Part shown: in pieces, positions 1 through 10,100 of the stretch
How the letters are laid out: each line of letters opens with the position of its first letter
How positions within the stretch are numbered: position 1 is the stretch's first letter
NCBI RefSeq assembly: GCF_001713475.1
Contig: NZ_CP016499.1
Location: 3,422,001 to 3,486,000, forward strand
Length of the DNA: 64,000 bases
Source: Agrobacterium sp. RAC06
GTDB taxonomy: Bacteria; Pseudomonadota; Alphaproteobacteria; Rhizobiales; Rhizobiaceae
Direction: 5' to 3'
Made by a program: the position numbers and the translations under genes
The notes under the pieces: model-generated
Databases searched by the model: none
What the model was told of the DNA's origin: nothing
The model's input: the letters and a program-made list of their open reading frames with translations, nothing else

Positions 1-2
1 TC

Positions 3-596
3 GGCAAGGTCGAGATGGTAGGGGAAGTCTCTGGCCGCTTCGTCTGCGGTGGCGCCCATCACAAGTCCCGTATCGATCCGACCCTGGTCTGCGAGATCGT
101 CTTCGATATCTCCAGCATCATGCAGAACCAGGTTTATCCGCGTCTGGAATTCAACAAGGCTGACGGCGGCACGCTTTTCGCAGTGGTCGGCTTCGAAGGG
201 CTCGAACCTTTCGCAAATGTCTTGTCGGATCTGCAGAGGACTGTCGATCCGAAGAAGCGGGACCTCACCCGGCCTGACAGACCGGATCTGGACCCTGCCG
301 ATCCGGGACGTCTGCCACTGGATCTAGCCTTGGCCGAGGGCTCTGCGATCACCATTCGTTATGACGAGCCCGGCTTCAGCCAGAGCTGGACGGGACCGGT
401 TACCAAAGTCAGCCCCGGCATGGGCTTCATCAACATCATGACCGAGGATTTTCATCTGCATCTGCTCGGCGGCACTGTCGCACGCTGGGAAGAGACAGAG
501 GTGGCCGAGGGACGGATGCAGCTTGCCGCCATAAACCACGAAGGGCAGCTGGTCGGCTTGACCCTACTGGTTCCAGCATTTGAAGATGCAGTTTGA
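3..596 (+). CDS. HemS/ChuX-like haem-utilisation protein, 5' end outside window
   Basis: The reading frame is open from the first bases of the window, so the true start lies upstream. The visible ~198 residues look like two diverged HemS-type repeats. The second contains GPVTKVSPGMG followed by EDFHLHL, which matches the 'GPI-K-V-P-G----N---FHLHL' segment of HemS/HmuS haem-trafficking and haem-degrading proteins. The first half ends in LEFNKADGG, resembling the FF(N/D)-G-A segment of ChuX/HemS. The linker between the halves is much shorter than in typical HmuS, so this could be a compact, divergent member. The next gene is a ChaN-type haem-binding protein, which supports a haem role. The family assignment comes from motif reading only. 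Confidence 0.55.
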   Translation, partial: GKVEMVGEVSGRFVCGGAHHKSRIDPTLVCEIVFDISSIMQNQVYPRLEFNKADGGTLFAVVGFEGLEPFANVLSDLQRTVDPKKRDLTRPDRPDLDPADPGRLPLDLALAEGSAITIRYDEPGFSQSWTGPVTKVSPGMGFINIMTEDFHLHLLGGTVARWEETEVAEGRMQLAAINHEGQLVGLTLLVPAFEDAV

Positions 597-610
597 CGGT
601 GGAGAAGGGC

Positions 611-1438
611 ATGGTGGAACATCAGCCGGGCAGTTGGCGGGACGGTCATACGTGCGAGATCCTGCAGCATCAGGCGCTAATGCAGACGCTTGCTGAAAAG
701 CAGGCGGTCTTGCTGGGCGAGACCCATGACCGATATGATATACATCGTTGGCAGTTGCATGTCCTTGCCGCGCTGCATGCTTACAAGGCTGATATCGTCG
801 TCGGTTTCGAGATGTTTCCGAGACGCGTTCAGCCGGCGCTGGACCGCTGGGTTGCTGGTGCGCTCACCGTTGAGCAGTTTCTCGAGGAAGCGGAATGGGC
901 AACGGTCTGGGGCTTCCAGGCCGAACTTTACCTGCCGATCTTCCACTATTGCCGGCAGTTCCGTCTGCCGATGAAAGCGCTCAATTGCCACCGACAACTG
1001 GTGACGGAGGTTGGCAAGCTCGGGTGGGAGGCGATCCCGGAGGCGGAGCGGGACGGGTTGACGCCGGCACGGCCGGCGACGGCAGCCTATCGTCGCTTTC
1101 TCTTCGAGTATACGGGAGGTTCAAGGCCGGAACGTGCGGCTCAACATGCGGACGATCCTCAGTTCGATCGATTTGTTCGGGCCCAGCAGACCTGGGACCG
1201 TGCGTTTGCCTGCAATATCGCAACTGCGCTTGAGGCAGACCCGTCGGCTCTGGTCGTCGGCATCATCGGACGTGGGCATCTGGAATATGGTCACGGCACT
1301 CCAGCGCAGCTTGCCGATCTGGGGATTGAGCACGTTGCGGTTCTGTTGCCCGAGGACAGCTTGGAATTCGAGATTGAAAGAAAGCCCGGCATGGCCGATG
1401 CCCTCTTCATGCTTGCTCGACTCGACGCACCTGAATGA
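611..1438 (+). CDS. ChaN family haem-binding protein
   Basis: The product (~275 aa) belongs to the ChaN / haem-binding uptake (Tiki-like, DUF399) family. Family features seen are the early LLGETHD segment, VGFEMFPR about 50 residues later, the ALNCHRQLV segment in the middle, and VVGIIGRGHLEYGHG near the C-terminus, where family members place haem- or metal-binding histidines. I chose ATG 611 because GGAGAAGG (601-608) lies just upstream; an in-frame TTG at 593 overlaps the preceding stop codon and is the alternative. No convincing lipoprotein signal is visible, although many ChaN proteins are lipoproteins. Close spacing to the HemS-like gene suggests one haem-related operon. Confidence 0.75.
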   Translation: MVEHQPGSWRDGHTCEILQHQALMQTLAEKQAVLLGETHDRYDIHRWQLHVLAALHAYKADIVVGFEMFPRRVQPALDRWVAGALTVEQFLEEAEWATVWGFQAELYLPIFHYCRQFRLPMKALNCHRQLVTEVGKLGWEAIPEAERDGLTPARPATAAYRRFLFEYTGGSRPERAAQHADDPQFDRFVRAQQTWDRAFACNIATALEADPSALVVGIIGRGHLEYGHGTPAQLADLGIEHVAVLLPEDSLEFEIERKPGMADALFMLARLDAPE

Positions 1439-1899
1439 ATCGCCAGATTCCACGGTGCTTCTTTGCGCAGCACTCGTCTCTTGGCGATGCTCATCTCAAC
1501 TGGCGCTCATCCTTTGGCTCTCTAGACAGAGATGGTCCGTAGAGGCGAGAGGTCGTTGTGGGGCCGAGCCGGCGACGTCTTATGTTGCTCAATCCTCAGT
1601 TGGACGACATGTCCCTGGGAACTGTCGATGGTGTCGACATGTTTCCGTCGGTGCCACTTGGCACTCCCACCCAAGCGAGGGGACGGCCCCAATTTTCCAA
1701 GCGCATCCTGCCCTTCGATCTAGCTACTTCTCAATTCCAATCCGAACTGATGGTTTGCTCGGGTATTTTGGAATGCTATTGGCACTGCTTGTGGCGATAC
1801 TGCAGGCACCGCGACGGCAAACAGCCTCACAATCGCAAACCGCAACATAAGCCCTTTCGAGGCTGTTGCGCTGAAGGTGATCAATTCCTTGTCCGCATG
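1439..1899. other. Intergenic region between convergent transcription units
   Basis: These 461 bp separate the plus-strand ChaN gene from the end of the minus-strand type I secretion operon. I find no convincing gene: the open frames here are overlaps or shadows of the adaptor gene. A small perfect inverted repeat, GTGCCA-CT-TGGCAC, lies at 1651-1664. No terminator with a T-tract was recognised. Confidence 0.5.
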
Positions 1900-3204
1900 T
1901 TACTCTTCTCTAAACGCCCTGGTGATCTGGTCGGTAAAGGGCTTCGCGAGGAACGAGATGACAGTCCTTTCCTCGGTCTCGATATAAACCTCGACGGGCA
2001 TGCCGGGTGTGAGCTTGGCCGCGAGGTCGCCGAGGTCATTTGGGGAGAAGGTCACGCTGGTCTTGTAGAAGGGCAGGTTTGTTGCCTTGTCGACGATGGT
2101 TGCGCCTGGGATCATGTCGACGGCACCAACGATTTCCGGCGTGGTCTGCCGATTGAAGGCCGTGAAGCGCATGCGCGCGGTCTGGCCCACGAAGACACGA
2201 TCGATGTCGGTGGGGGCGACCTTGACATGGACGTTGAGGGCACTGTCCCTCGGTACGATGGCCATGATCACCTGGCCCGGTGCCACAACGCCGCCGACGG
2301 TATGCGCCTGCAGGTCGTAGATCGTGCCGCTTTCCGGCGCCTTGACCACCGTGCGGTCGAGCCGGTGGGTGAGCTGAAGAGCACGTTGCTCCAGTTCTGA
2401 AAGCCGGGCTTCGACCGAGACGATCTCCTTTTGCAGTTCCGTCCGGCTGGTCTGGTCGACCGACATCAGTCGGACCTTGAGTTCGCTGATCTGGCCTTCG
2501 GCCTCGGCAACACGGGCGAGAAGATCGCCGATCGTGCCCTCGATGCGAACCATCTGGCGGCGCAACCCGCGCAGTTCAGCCGCCTTGGCGAGGCCCTTCT
2601 GCACAAGACCTTCCTGCATGGCGAGTTCTTCGGCGAGCAGTTCGCTCTCGGAGTGGTTCGCCTTTTCCTGTTCTCTCAAGCCGTCGATCTGGTTGCCCAG
2701 CTGCGAGATCTGCATTTCGATCTGCTGCTTCTGGTTTGCCCGCATGTCCCGGTTCTCGGCAAACAGCTTGCTCTCCTCCCGCGTGATGTCCGGGGAAAGA
2801 TCGAGACCGTCAAAGGACAGGAGGTTTTTACCGTCGCGCTCGGCAACGAGGCGCGCGCGCATCGCCTTCAGCTGGGCGACCTGCGATGTGACTATACCGA
2901 GCTCGATGCGCAGCTGCGTGTCGTCGAGGCGCAAGACGACGTCGCCCTTGTCGACCAGAGAGCCTATCTTCACAGGGATCTCGACGATTGTACCACCATC
3001 GACATGCTGGACCTGTTTGGTCTCGCCGATGACGACGAGTTCGCCCTGCGAGATGACGGCGCCCGCGAGCTTCGCCTGGGCGGCCCAGCCGCCAATCCCG
3101 ACCGTCAGGGCAAGACCGAGTACGGTCGCTGCGAGCATGCGTCCCTTCAGCCCCTTGCCGGAGAGCGAGACTTGCGTGTTCTTGTCATCAAGGCGCTGTG
3201 TCAT
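1900..3204 (-). CDS. HlyD-family type I secretion periplasmic adaptor
   Basis: This 434-residue protein has the standard adaptor layout: a short cytoplasmic N-terminus, one membrane segment (about residues 23-45), a first biotinyl-lipoyl half (VQHVDGGTIVEIPV), a long coiled-coil region (about 110-280) and a C-terminal half beginning VKAPESGTIYDLQ. It would bridge the inner-membrane ABC exporter and an outer-membrane TolC-type channel, for which no gene is visible here. It is the last gene of a four-gene minus-strand unit with the giant peroxidase, the ABC exporter and a second RTX protein, so those RTX proteins are its likely cargo. The length is normal for the PrsE/HlyD group of rhizobia. 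ATG at 3204 is preceded by AGGGGACACACC. Confidence 0.92.
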   Translation of the reverse strand: MTQRLDDKNTQVSLSGKGLKGRMLAATVLGLALTVGIGGWAAQAKLAGAVISQGELVVIGETKQVQHVDGGTIVEIPVKIGSLVDKGDVVLRLDDTQLRIELGIVTSQVAQLKAMRARLVAERDGKNLLSFDGLDLSPDITREESKLFAENRDMRANQKQQIEMQISQLGNQIDGLREQEKANHSESELLAEELAMQEGLVQKGLAKAAELRGLRRQMVRIEGTIGDLLARVAEAEGQISELKVRLMSVDQTSRTELQKEIVSVEARLSELEQRALQLTHRLDRTVVKAPESGTIYDLQAHTVGGVVAPGQVIMAIVPRDSALNVHVKVAPTDIDRVFVGQTARMRFTAFNRQTTPEIVGAVDMIPGATIVDKATNLPFYKTSVTFSPNDLGDLAAKLTPGMPVEVYIETEERTVISFLAKPFTDQITRAFREE

Positions 3205-3266
3205 GGTGTGTCCCCTTACGCAGTTTACAGTTTCGGCCCGAAGCGGTGCCGATGATGAGGTTCGGA

Positions 3267-5360
3267 TCAGGCCACGAGGCCCTCGACCTGGCCCGGCAGA
3301 TGGAATGCCGTTAGGATCAGGTCGTCTTCATCGAGGTCGTGCGCACTGATGATGACGATCTCGTAGTCCTGATCACCGTCGATGTCCGTCACGAGCTGCA
3401 GCACCTGATGGCCCGCATCGTCGTCGTCGATCATCTTCTTGTAGAGTTTGACCAGGGTCTTGTGGTCGTGGCGGTCGAGTTCCAGCGAGTTCTCGCCATC
3501 GTCGAAGTAGAGCCGGCCCAACTCCCGTTCGAGCTTCGACAGGTCGACCTTGTCGCCGACGTCGAAGTCGCGGATCTCGTCATGCCCTGCACCGTAATTG
3601 CTGATTGAGGCGACGGAGCCGAAGACGAAACTGTCCTGACCGCCCCTGCCATAGAGAATGTTGACGGCAGAACTCGCTGTGATCGTGTCATTTCCGGCCC
3701 CACCGACGGCATTCTCGATCGAGGCCAGGCGATCGCTGCCGATCTCCGCCCCCGCTGCGACGCCCGCCTCGAGATCGATCCCGACCGCCATGGTCGCGGA
3801 AGATGCATCATAGGTGTCCGCACCTTCACCACCATGGATGACGTCGTCGCCGTCATCGATGCCCGGTGTCGGCGCATCCAGCGGCATCTGGGCCGAAGTG
3901 CGCGCTTCAAGAACGGTCTGGACACCTGCGACGAACGCATCGTCGCCCTCATCACCGACCATGACGTCATCGCCAGCACCGCCGGCAAGCGTGTCGTGGC
4001 CCGTGCCGCCGTCCAGCACGTCATTCCCTGCGTCTCCCGTCAGGACATCATCTCCAGCCTCGCCGAACAGCCGGTCGTCGCCGTCACCACCGGACAGAAT
4101 ATCCTGCCCGTCGCCCCCCATCAGTGTGTCGCGTCCGGCCTCGCCGAACAGCATGTCGTTGCCGGCGTCGCCGAACAGGACATCGTCGCCCTCGCCGCCG
4201 AAGATGCGGTCATCGCCATCACCACCATGAATGACATCGCGGCCTTCGCCACCGATCAATACGTCGTCACCCAGGCCGCCGAGGATCAGGTCGTCGCCCT
4301 CGCGCCCATAGACCGTATCGTTGCCGGCTCCGGCGTCAATCAGATCCTTGCCCGGTGTGGCGAGGAGAATGTCGTCTCCATCGGTTCCGGTGATCTCGGT
4401 TTCGGCATGCGCACGCAGATCGAGAAAGCCCTGGCCCTGGACCGAGGCCTTGCCGTCGCTCAGCGTAAAGGTAAGGTTTACCAAGCCTTGGCTGTCGCGT
4501 TCGGGGACATAGATCCAGGCATCGTCGCCATAAGCGCGGATCTCGCCCGATGTCGCGCGGATGGCGGAGATCGTCAGCGGATCGCCGTCCGGATCTACGG
4601 CTGCGCGCGCAAGGTCGGCCCACATCAGGAGCATCGACAGGTTGACGAGGCCCGTTCCCAGATAGATCGGCCCACGGGACAAGGGGGCACGATTGGTCGG
4701 CGCCGGCGGGTTCCCGGAAGTGCCTCCACTCGAGGAGCCCCCGCCAGACGAGATATCGACCGGCAGACCGCCGTCATCAGGCGCATCGATGTTGCCGTCT
4801 CCCGCCTGACCAGCGGCCGGGGCATCGTTTGCAGCACGCGGAAGGCCGAAGGCTGCAAGCTTCGGCTTGGCCACGCTTGGCGTGACGAAGCGGAAGTCGT
4901 TGGCCGCGACATCAATCGATACCCCCTGGAACGGGCGTCCGGCATAGCCGCCTTCGAGCGTAAAATCCTGAGCGTTGAAGCGGATTGAGGAGTAGAGCCG
5001 GCGCGGTGGCTCGATCTGCTCGACCACGTCCTCATAAGCCCGCTGGATCTCCTGCCAGAAGGCGGCGATGTCCAGCCCGGCCTCGGGCGCATCCAAAACC
5101 GGTGCTGTCGTACCGTCGTCGAGAGCCACGGGCTTCTGTTCGTCCGGGGCTTGTGCATTGGGCGACGGATTGACGATCTCGCGCAGCCGCCCGAGATAGG
5201 CGCCGAGCCCCATGGAAAGCACGGCGAAGATGCCCGGCGACCAAAGCGTGCGATCAGGCGTATCGGGCAGAGCAAACCTGCGCGCCGGCGCCTTGGCCGA
5301 TTGGGCATCGCCATGGCCGAGCTTCAGGGCCTCGTCATGATCGGTAATGGAGCTTGCCAT
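3267..5360 (-). CDS. RTX-repeat protein with cadherin-like domain, T1SS-associated
   Basis: The product has 697 residues. The N-terminal ~40 residues are charged and are followed by a hydrophobic stretch (SPGIFAVLSMGLGAYLG, about 42-58). A Pro/Ala/Asp-rich region comes next, then a Gly/Ser linker and a cadherin-like domain (about 240-335, with AAVDPDGDPLTI). At least a dozen glycine/aspartate nonapeptides of the GGxGxDxL type follow (about 335-500), consistent with calcium-dependent folding outside the cell. The C-terminal third contains DTITASSAVN, also present near the C-terminus of the peroxidase encoded at 7153-16446, and a hydrophobic acidic tail typical of type I secretion substrates. 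The gene sits 6 bp after the ABC exporter and before the adaptor. The hydrophobic N-terminal segment is unusual for a fully released substrate and may be an anchor. No enzymatic domain was recognised. Confidence 0.8.
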   Translation of the reverse strand: MASSITDHDEALKLGHGDAQSAKAPARRFALPDTPDRTLWSPGIFAVLSMGLGAYLGRLREIVNPSPNAQAPDEQKPVALDDGTTAPVLDAPEAGLDIAAFWQEIQRAYEDVVEQIEPPRRLYSSIRFNAQDFTLEGGYAGRPFQGVSIDVAANDFRFVTPSVAKPKLAAFGLPRAANDAPAAGQAGDGNIDAPDDGGLPVDISSGGGSSSGGTSGNPPAPTNRAPLSRGPIYLGTGLVNLSMLLMWADLARAAVDPDGDPLTISAIRATSGEIRAYGDDAWIYVPERDSQGLVNLTFTLSDGKASVQGQGFLDLRAHAETEITGTDGDDILLATPGKDLIDAGAGNDTVYGREGDDLILGGLGDDVLIGGEGRDVIHGGDGDDRIFGGEGDDVLFGDAGNDMLFGEAGRDTLMGGDGQDILSGGDGDDRLFGEAGDDVLTGDAGNDVLDGGTGHDTLAGGAGDDVMVGDEGDDAFVAGVQTVLEARTSAQMPLDAPTPGIDDGDDVIHGGEGADTYDASSATMAVGIDLEAGVAAGAEIGSDRLASIENAVGGAGNDTITASSAVNILYGRGGQDSFVFGSVASISNYGAGHDEIRDFDVGDKVDLSKLERELGRLYFDDGENSLELDRHDHKTLVKLYKKMIDDDDAGHQVLQLVTDIDGDQDYEIVIISAHDLDEDDLILTAFHLPGQVEGLVA

Positions 5361-5366
5361 GACCCC

Positions 5367-7085
5367 TTACTCCGCCGCGATCGGCATCAAGCGGGTCGGC
5401 CGCAGCGGCTTCTCCTGCGTGTTGGCCGGGACCTTGATGATCTCCTCCTTCGGACCGAAGGAGACGAGCTTGCCGCCCTGGACCACGCCGACCATGTCGA
5501 CAGCCTGCAGCACGCTCGGGCGATGCGCAACGATGACGACGATGCCGCCGCGTTCGCGCACCTTGACGATCGCCTTCATTAGCGCCTCTTCGCCCTCGGC
5601 ATCGAGATTGGAGTTCGGCTCGTCGAGCACCACCAGGAAGGGATCGCCATAAAGCGCGCGGGCAAGCGCCACGCGCTGCCGCTGGCCGGCCGAGAGCGAC
5701 TGGCCACTCGGGCCGATCTGGGTCTGGTAGCCGTTCGGCAACCGCACGATCAGATCATGAATGCCGGCGGCGCGTGCGGCCCGGAAGATCATCTTGGAAT
5801 CGGCATCCGGATCGAAACGGGCGATGTTGTCGGCGACCGTCCCGTCGAGAAGGGCCACTTCCTGGGGGAGATAGCCGACATTCTCGGCGAAGAAGCTGGT
5901 CGGCCACTGCTTGAGATCGGCGCCATCGACGCGAACCGAGCCGCGCAAAAGCGGCCAGATACCGAGGAGCGAGCGCGCGAGCGTGGTCTTGCCGCCGCCG
6001 GACGGACCGATCAGCGCCAAGGCCTGACCGGCCGAAAGCCTGAAGGAGACGTCGCTCAGAAGCACGGTGCCGGTCGTAGGGGCGACCGTCGTCATGCCTT
6101 CGACGACAAGGTCCTCGCTCGGCGCCGGCAGGTCGAACTGTGTCGGCGGACGGTCGAGCACGGCGAGGGTGTCCTTGATCCGCGACCAGGAGCGGCGTGC
6201 CGAGATCACGCCCTTCCACTGGGCGATCGCCTGGTCGACCGGGGCAAGGGCACGGCCCGTGACGATCGACGAGGCGATAATGGCGCCGGCTGACATCTCG
6301 CCCTGGATGGTGAGATAGGCGCCAAGGCCAAGTGTTGCCGACTGCAGCATCATGCGCAGGACCTTGGAAATGCCGGCAAAGGTGCCGGCGATGTCGGAGG
6401 TCGCCGTCTGGGTATCGAGGTGACGGCGGTTGGCGCTTTCAAAGCGGTCGATCGCGCGGTCCGTCATGCCCATCGAATGGAGGATGTCACCGTTGCGGAC
6501 ATGATTGTCCGAGACGTTGTTGCGCTGGATCGCGGCCCGCGTCATCTCCTTGGCGTGGCGGCGCGAGAGAAGCTCTGCCGCGATTGTCAGGCATGCGAGG
6601 AAGAGCGCGCCGCCGAGTGTCATCATTCCGAGCACCGGATGCAGCATCCAAACGAAGACCAGGTAGACCGGGATCCAGGGCAGGTCGAACAGAGCGACCG
6701 GGCCTGCACCCGACAGGAAGGAGCGGACCGTATCGACGTCGCGGCCGCGCTCAGACGCTTCCGCCGAGGAATAGCCGAAGCGCGGCATGTCGATCACCAC
6801 CCGGTGGACGAGCGGCGCGATCTGGCGATCGACATTCGAGCCGAAACGCACCAGCATCTGCGATCGCAGGATGTCGAACATACCCTGGAACAGGTAAAGG
6901 CCGACGGCGATCACCGAGAGCCAGATCAGGGTCGGCACGCTGCCGCTGGTCAGCGCCCGGTCGTAGATTTGCAGCATGTAGAAGGCGCCGGTCAGCGCCA
7001 GAATGTTGATAATGCCCGAAAGGCCGAAGACGAAGCCCGTCACGAGGCCGATACCGGACAGTTTGTAGCTTGACTGCTTGTTCAT
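5367..7085 (-). CDS. Type I secretion ABC transporter (permease-ATPase, PrsD-like)
   Basis: This 572-residue half-transporter fuses an N-terminal membrane domain (about six helices in residues 15-300) to an ATPase. Visible nucleotide-binding motifs are Walker A GPSGGGKTT, the signature LSAGQRQR and Walker B LVVLDEPNSNLD, followed by a switch histidine in VAHRP. There is no C39 peptidase domain, as in the PrsD/AprD exporters of RTX proteins. ATG 7085 is preferred over GTG 7097 because GGGGGAAG lies directly before it (7087-7094). It is encoded between its two likely substrates and transcribed with the HlyD-type adaptor. The outer-membrane partner is presumably shared and encoded elsewhere. Confidence 0.93.
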   Translation of the reverse strand: MNKQSSYKLSGIGLVTGFVFGLSGIINILALTGAFYMLQIYDRALTSGSVPTLIWLSVIAVGLYLFQGMFDILRSQMLVRFGSNVDRQIAPLVHRVVIDMPRFGYSSAEASERGRDVDTVRSFLSGAGPVALFDLPWIPVYLVFVWMLHPVLGMMTLGGALFLACLTIAAELLSRRHAKEMTRAAIQRNNVSDNHVRNGDILHSMGMTDRAIDRFESANRRHLDTQTATSDIAGTFAGISKVLRMMLQSATLGLGAYLTIQGEMSAGAIIASSIVTGRALAPVDQAIAQWKGVISARRSWSRIKDTLAVLDRPPTQFDLPAPSEDLVVEGMTTVAPTTGTVLLSDVSFRLSAGQALALIGPSGGGKTTLARSLLGIWPLLRGSVRVDGADLKQWPTSFFAENVGYLPQEVALLDGTVADNIARFDPDADSKMIFRAARAAGIHDLIVRLPNGYQTQIGPSGQSLSAGQRQRVALARALYGDPFLVVLDEPNSNLDAEGEEALMKAIVKVRERGGIVVIVAHRPSVLQAVDMVGVVQGGKLVSFGPKEEIIKVPANTQEKPLRPTRLMPIAAE

Positions 7086-7152
7086 GGCTTCCCCCACTCA
7101 ACGTCTGTCTGTCTGCCGGCCCGGGCGGGCCGGCAGTGCTGCCATGTCGTCC

Positions 7153-10100
7153 TCAGGATACGCCGAGGAAGTCGTTGATCGTCAGGTTGTGGCGGCCTTG
7201 CAGCGAGAGTTCGAAGTCCGCCGCATTGTCCCCTTGCGTATTGCCCCTGATCACCGTGAACTCTTCGCCGTCGCGCATCTCATGCGTGATGGTCACGTCG
7301 CCGATCGCATCGATGGTCTGGCCTGCCTCGAGCTTCATCGCACCCATGCCGGAGAAGTCGATCCGGTCGCCGGTCTGGAAGCCGTAGATCGTGTCGCCAT
7401 TCGCATTGGCTGCCGAGGTGAACTTGAAGATATCGTCGCCAAGCCCAGCATCGATGACGTTGACCGCCGAAGAGGCTGTGATCGTGTCGTGGCCGGAACC
7501 GCCGATGAAATTCTCGAAGCCGTAGAAGGTATCCGAGCCCGTTGTCCCGCCGCTCACCGAGCCACGCTGGTTGAAGCCATTGCCGAGATCAACCGTCAGG
7601 TTGGCGCTGGTCGCTGCATAGTCCAGCGTGTCGGTGCCGTCTTCGCCATAGTAGACGTCATTGCCGTCATTCAGCGTCGCAATCACCGTGTCGTCGCCGG
7701 CACCCGCCCAGACACGGTCGTCGCCTGCTCCACCCTCGATCACGTCATTGCCGGCATCGCCGAAGATGAGGTCTGCACCGGCCCCGCCGAAGACGATGTC
7801 GTTGCCACCGCCGGCATGCACCTCGTCATCGCCGAGCCCGGCATTGATGACGTCATTGCCGTCACCGCCCGACACCACGTCGTCGCCGTCCTCGCCACGC
7901 AGAATGTCCGAGCCGCCCTGACCGACCAGAACATCCGTCCCAGCACCACCCAGGATCGTGTCGTCACCACCGGCGCCAACAAGTGCATCCGCCGAGGCTG
8001 TGCCGATCAGCGTCAGTGCTGCAATCGGAACCGGCGTTGGCGTCGTTCCACCACCCGTGCCTGTGCCGCCGCCTGTGCTGCCACCAGAGCCACCACCTGT
8101 GCCAGAGCCGGCGCCATCGCCGTCCCCTTCGCCTTCCGAGGCGCCGTCGTCCTCATCTTCACCATCGTCGATGCCATCGTCGTCTTCATCGTCGTTGTCG
8201 GTCTGGCCGTCATCGCCGCCGTCATCGCCGCCATCACCGTTGTCTTCCCCGCCATCGGTGGGGCCATCCTCGAGATCCGACGAGAAGATGTCTTCCGGCA
8301 GGCCGGTGAGACCGGTGTTGCGGGTGACGATGTCAGAGAAGCCCTGGCCATCAATGAAGTTCTCATAGAGGTCGAAATTGTCGAAGCGCTCCAGATAGTA
8401 GAGGCGATCCGCTTCCTGCAGGCGATCGAACTGCTCATGCAGGACGACCCAGAAGGTGTCGCCGGCCATGCCGCCGTTGAAGTGCCTCTCGGCAAGACCA
8501 CCGACCCAGAGATCGACGCGATCAATGCCCTTGACCAGACCGGTGCCATCGGGCTGGACCGCGACGACATTGCCGTTGATTGCCTTGAAGGCTGCGATCT
8601 GGTCGGCCTGCAACACGAGATCCGGATAAGCTGCGATGAACTGCGCAAGTACGACATCGCTGAGCCCGTTGCGCTGCTGGAAGTCCTGCCAGCTGGAGTA
8701 GGGGTTCATCGAACCGCCATTGGCTTCGAGGAACTCGACAGCGAACTTGATGTAGGGATCGGTCGAGGCCTGCAGATCGGCCTTGACCTGATTGAGCGTG
8801 CCGAGACCGACGTCGCGTCCACGCGCCACGTTGAAGGCGAAGAGATCGGCGCGGATACGCACGAGGTCGTTTCGAACCGCATCGACGATGTTGAAGTCTA
8901 CGTCTTCCGCCGGTTGCTCGACGATGCCAGCAAGGATCGCACCGGTGCCGAGCTGCTCGTAGCCGGGCTTCGGATCGTAACCCATGGCCTGCAGCTGCGC
9001 GACCTGTTGCGGTGTGAACACATCGTTGGTCGGGTTCAAGAAGGCATCGAACAGATTGACCGAGACGTTTTGCCCATCCGGCCCCTTGACCGTGATCGTG
9101 TCGCCGATCAGCGAGTGGCCGATACGGTAGACCGCAGCCGCAAACTCGTGGCTGATGCCGGCGTTTGCCGTGTCGTTGTACCCTTCGAAGCCATGGCTGC
9201 CGTCGCCCTGGATGCCGCCGATGAGCGCATCGGCGAATTCCGTGAAGACGACGCGCTGATACTCGGCTTCATTGACCATCTTGGCCGCCTGGAAGAGTTC
9301 TTCCGGGGTGCCCTCAAAACCCGCAGCCTGCAGCTTCTCGACGTGGAAGTTGTGGTTGCGGGCCCAGATGGTGTGCATCGAGGTCAGCGTGAAGTTTTCG
9401 TTCGCACGACCGTCACCGCCGATATAGTGATCAAGCGGGCTGATCATCGGGTTGGCGTCGAGCAACAGGGCGTGGCTCGAGCCCATGAAGTCACCGGCGA
9501 GCTGCCGGACGACGGTCATGTTGTAGCCGTCCGCCTGCGTCCACAGGGTCGGATAGTACTCGAGCAGGGTCTTGCCAGTGCCGAGGCCCGGCCCTTCGAA
9601 GATGGTTCCGGCTGCCCGGTGATGATCGAGCAATTCGCGCAGCGTCGACATCAGGTGGAAGCCCTCCGCCGAGGGATCTTCCGGACCCATCAGGATCCGC
9701 GAACCGACACCGCCGGCGCCGTCGCTTTCCCGCAGGAACTGACCTACGATCACATTCGAACCATAGACCTGGTTCTGGTCGACGTAAGGCGAGGTCTTGT
9801 TGATATGCTGGGGCGTATCACTCGCCGATTGCAGCGGGCTCGCCAGCGAGCCACGGGTGAGATCGGTGAAGTTGGCCGCCGTCGGTCCGGGGATGTCGGC
9901 ACCGTCGATGATCACCTTGCCGGCCCCACCCTTTGGCAGGAAGTCGAGACCGTGGTCGAAATACTGACCGAAGGCCATGAAGAAGATGTTGGCCTCGTTC
10001 GGCGCCTTCGGCAGGTTTGCCTCCTGCGCACCGATGGCATTGGAGATCGCCCGTGGATCGAGCCCGTCGAAGATCGGGTTGAGGGCCCGGTTGATGATGT

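Noticed and set aside
1558..2400. Plus-strand frame of 280 residues beside the ChaN gene
   Set aside because: Most of it is antisense to the HlyD-type adaptor gene and the remainder shows no protein features.
3834..4988. Plus-strand frame of 384 residues opposite the second RTX gene
   Set aside because: It is the antisense of glycine/aspartate repeats, with no start signal or family features.
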